Below are positions 7,839 to 8,725 of a stretch of DNA of 8,725 bases, piece after piece. Each line of letters opens with the position of its first letter. The first letter of the stretch is position 1. The notes under the pieces were generated by a model. The model saw nothing but the letters and a program-made list of their open reading frames with translations. It did no database searches and was not told the origin of the DNA. The translations under genes and the position numbers were made by a program. The stretch spans positions 1-8,725 of the forward strand of contig QIHS01000037.1 of NCBI GenBank assembly GCA_003229095.1, written 5' to 3'. The DNA comes from Woeseia sp. (GTDB lineage: Bacteria > Pseudomonadota > Gammaproteobacteria > Steroidobacterales > Woeseiaceae).

Positions 7839-7937
7839 ATGCCAAGACGCTTTTTTCGTAAAGTTGCCCTGAAATGGCGCTAGTTGAAAAACAGCTGCTG
7901 GCTTGCGCCCTTCAATAACCTAGAGACGACAGCGTAG
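7839..7937 (+). pseudogene. Probable remnant of a DUF2062 gene, divergent from comEC
   Basis: The plus strand reads MPRRFFRKVALKWR from ATG 7839, then TAG at 7881. It continues in the same frame as LKNSCWLAPFNNLETTA to TAG 7935. From family knowledge, DUF2062 proteins begin with MPRRFF/MPKKFF-like residues, followed after a short spacer by a W-L-x-P-F segment before the membrane helices. The remnant matches that order. A DUF2062 gene divergent from comEC is a common gammaproteobacterial arrangement, which supports the call. The membrane part of the family (about 100 further residues) cannot be found in any frame downstream, so this would be a truncated, stop-containing leftover rather than a simple frameshift. 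The match is short and made from memory; it could be chance. Confidence 0.4.
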
Positions 7938-8076
7938 CGATGGGGCAGTCTGGAAACGAGCGATTGCGATACTCAGATCATTCATACCGTCGATATCGTG
8001 CAGGAAAACGGAATCCGCCGTAGTCTCTGACTACCCGTTCCACTTTTATCTCGAACAACGCTCCGGGGATATCGGG
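7938..8076. other. Non-coding stretch between the DUF2062 remnant and the lipoprotein gene
   Basis: No credible gene, tRNA or strong terminator was seen. A small hairpin, GTAGTC TCT GACTAC, lies at about 8020-8034. Neither side has the T-run of an intrinsic terminator. Short open frames exist on both strands without recognisable content. Confidence 0.5.
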
Positions 8077-8361
8077 CTAACGGAGTTCGGTGGGTAAATC
8101 GGGACCTCGAAGTTGTTCAATACTGCTCGTCGGCTGACAACTACAACTTTGTCTGGTGCCACCGCGGCGACCGAATCGACCGTCACTGATACGTCCGGTT
8201 CCGCTTGTTTGACATTGCAGCACTTCTCCTGACTGACAGGTCGGTCGCTCATGGGCAAGTCGGGCATCTCTTTCTTCCTTGGTGGCACACGCTGCCAGCA
8301 ACAGCACACACAGAACAAACCCGATCTGACCTGTAACCCTGAAACTTCCAGCCTGTCGCAC
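8077..8361 (-). CDS. Small Cys-rich lipoprotein, unknown function
   Basis: I do not recognise the family. The protein is 94 residues. Residues 12-24 are hydrophobic and end in the lipobox LAAC with the acylated Cys at 25, so it should be processed by Lgt, LspA and Lnt and anchored in a membrane facing the periplasm. Residues 26-40 are charged. Four further cysteines follow (42, 50, 73, 75), flanking a Gly/Arg-rich stretch around GRISDGRFGRRGG (56-68), which suggests a small disulfide-bonded fold. The start is GTG at 8361, decided by a strong GGAGG ribosome site six bases upstream (8368-8372). An extended -10 promoter lies about 40 bases before that. An overlapping alternative frame (8318-8046) has neither lipobox nor ribosome site and is rejected. 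The gene appears to be transcribed alone, since comEC is more than 300 bases downstream with its own start signals. Confidence 0.75.
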   Translation of the reverse strand: MRQAGSFRVTGQIGFVLCVLLLAACATKEERDARLAHERPTCQSGEVLQCQTSGTGRISDGRFGRRGGTRQSCSCQPTSSIEQLRGPDLPTELR

Positions 8362-8367
8362 AGAGCG

Positions 8368-8372
8368 CCTCC
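8368..8372 (-). promoter_or_regulatory. Ribosome binding site of the small lipoprotein gene
   Basis: GGAGG on the minus strand, six bases before GTG 8361. It is the reason for choosing this non-ATG start. Confidence 0.75.
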
Positions 8373-8408
8373 AATGACGTATCGATTTGACGGTTAACTT
8401 GCTACTTT

Positions 8409-8417
8409 AGTATAACA
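8409..8417 (-). promoter_or_regulatory. Extended -10 promoter for the lipoprotein gene
   Basis: The minus strand reads TGTTATACT: a TGN extension followed by TATACT, close to the sigma-70 consensus. There is no good -35 at 16-18 bases, which fits an extended -10 promoter. Transcription would start near 8402, leaving a leader of about 40 bases with GGAGG before GTG 8361. Confidence 0.55.
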
Positions 8418-8725
8418 ATTGATCGGTCAGCCTGTCGGGCTTAGGCGAAACCTGCGGAGGCGATTGGGAGCCCGGCGCTGGTCTGAAAACAGCCATTAGC
8501 GGAAAAACGCAGTCCGGCGGATTCGCAGCAGATTCCCCGGGTGCTCGGTCTGCATAGTGACCTCAACACCGCTTTAATAGCGGTGGGCGTGATGGAAAAG
8601 GCACTTTATGTGTCTTTTAAGCCGCGAGCACGAGCCTGCCAGCGCTGCCCTTTTTCTAATTCTCATGAAAATCCGGATGGAATCGATAACGCACCAAATA
8701 AGACACAGAAACCTGAAATAATCTC
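8418..8725. other. Intergenic stretch without an assigned gene; hairpin and an open plus-strand frame
   Basis: A perfect 7-bp hairpin, CACCGCT-TTAAT-AGCGGTG, lies at 8567-8585; it has no T-run on either side, so it is not a standard terminator. One plus-strand frame is open from 8487 to the right edge (79 codons). It has possible starts at GTG 8541 or ATG 8592 and would encode MEKALYVSFKPRARACQRCP and onward. The composition is not convincing, there is no hydrophobic core, and the ribosome site is poor, so I do not call it as a gene. I did not recognise tmRNA, 6S, SRP or RNase P signatures. Confidence 0.4.

Noticed and set aside
8046..8318. 90-residue minus-strand frame MFCVCCCWQ
   Set aside because: It overlaps the lipoprotein gene in another frame and lacks a ribosome site; the competing frame has GGAGG, a promoter and a lipobox.

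Overview
The window reads as a chromosomal segment of a Gram-negative bacterium, most likely a gammaproteobacterium of moderate GC content. The basis is the gene order comEC, exbB, exbD, msbA, lpxK, kdsB, all on the minus strand. This is the well-known lipid A/Kdo export and assembly cluster of Gammaproteobacteria. I cannot name a genus from the sequence. I see no phage, CRISPR, toxin-antitoxin or defence locus, and I do not find a new multi-gene system here.

Layout, in the direction of transcription from right to left: 8362-8725 is an intergenic stretch with a promoter for a small lipoprotein and an unassigned open frame. 8077-8361 encodes a short Cys-rich lipoprotein I do not recognise. 7757-8076 has no intact gene, but holds what looks like the broken start of a divergent DUF2062 gene. 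5480-7756 is comEC, the DNA-uptake channel. 5312-5479 is a 168-bp nested palindrome that looks like a miniature transposable element, sitting directly against the comEC stop codon and interrupting the cluster. 4608-5243 and 4186-4611 are exbB and exbD, overlapping by ATGA. 2416-4179 is msbA. 1364-2382 is lpxK, split by a one-base frameshift. 609-1367 is kdsB, overlapping lpxK by ATGA. 1-607 is a membrane-anchored protein with TPR-like repeats, also split by a one-base frameshift, that runs off the left edge.

How the genes fit together: kdsB makes CMP-Kdo, the activated sugar added to lipid IVA. lpxK phosphorylates the lipid A disaccharide to give lipid IVA. msbA flips the finished core-lipid A across the inner membrane. 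exbB-exbD form a proton-driven motor that energises an envelope process. comEC is a neighbour without a direct part in LPS synthesis.

The points most worth a second look are the nested palindrome and the two frameshifts. Both frameshifts can be repaired by changing one base in a short homopolymer, in genes that are otherwise well preserved. lpxK is normally essential where LPS is made, so sequencing or assembly error is the simplest explanation for it.
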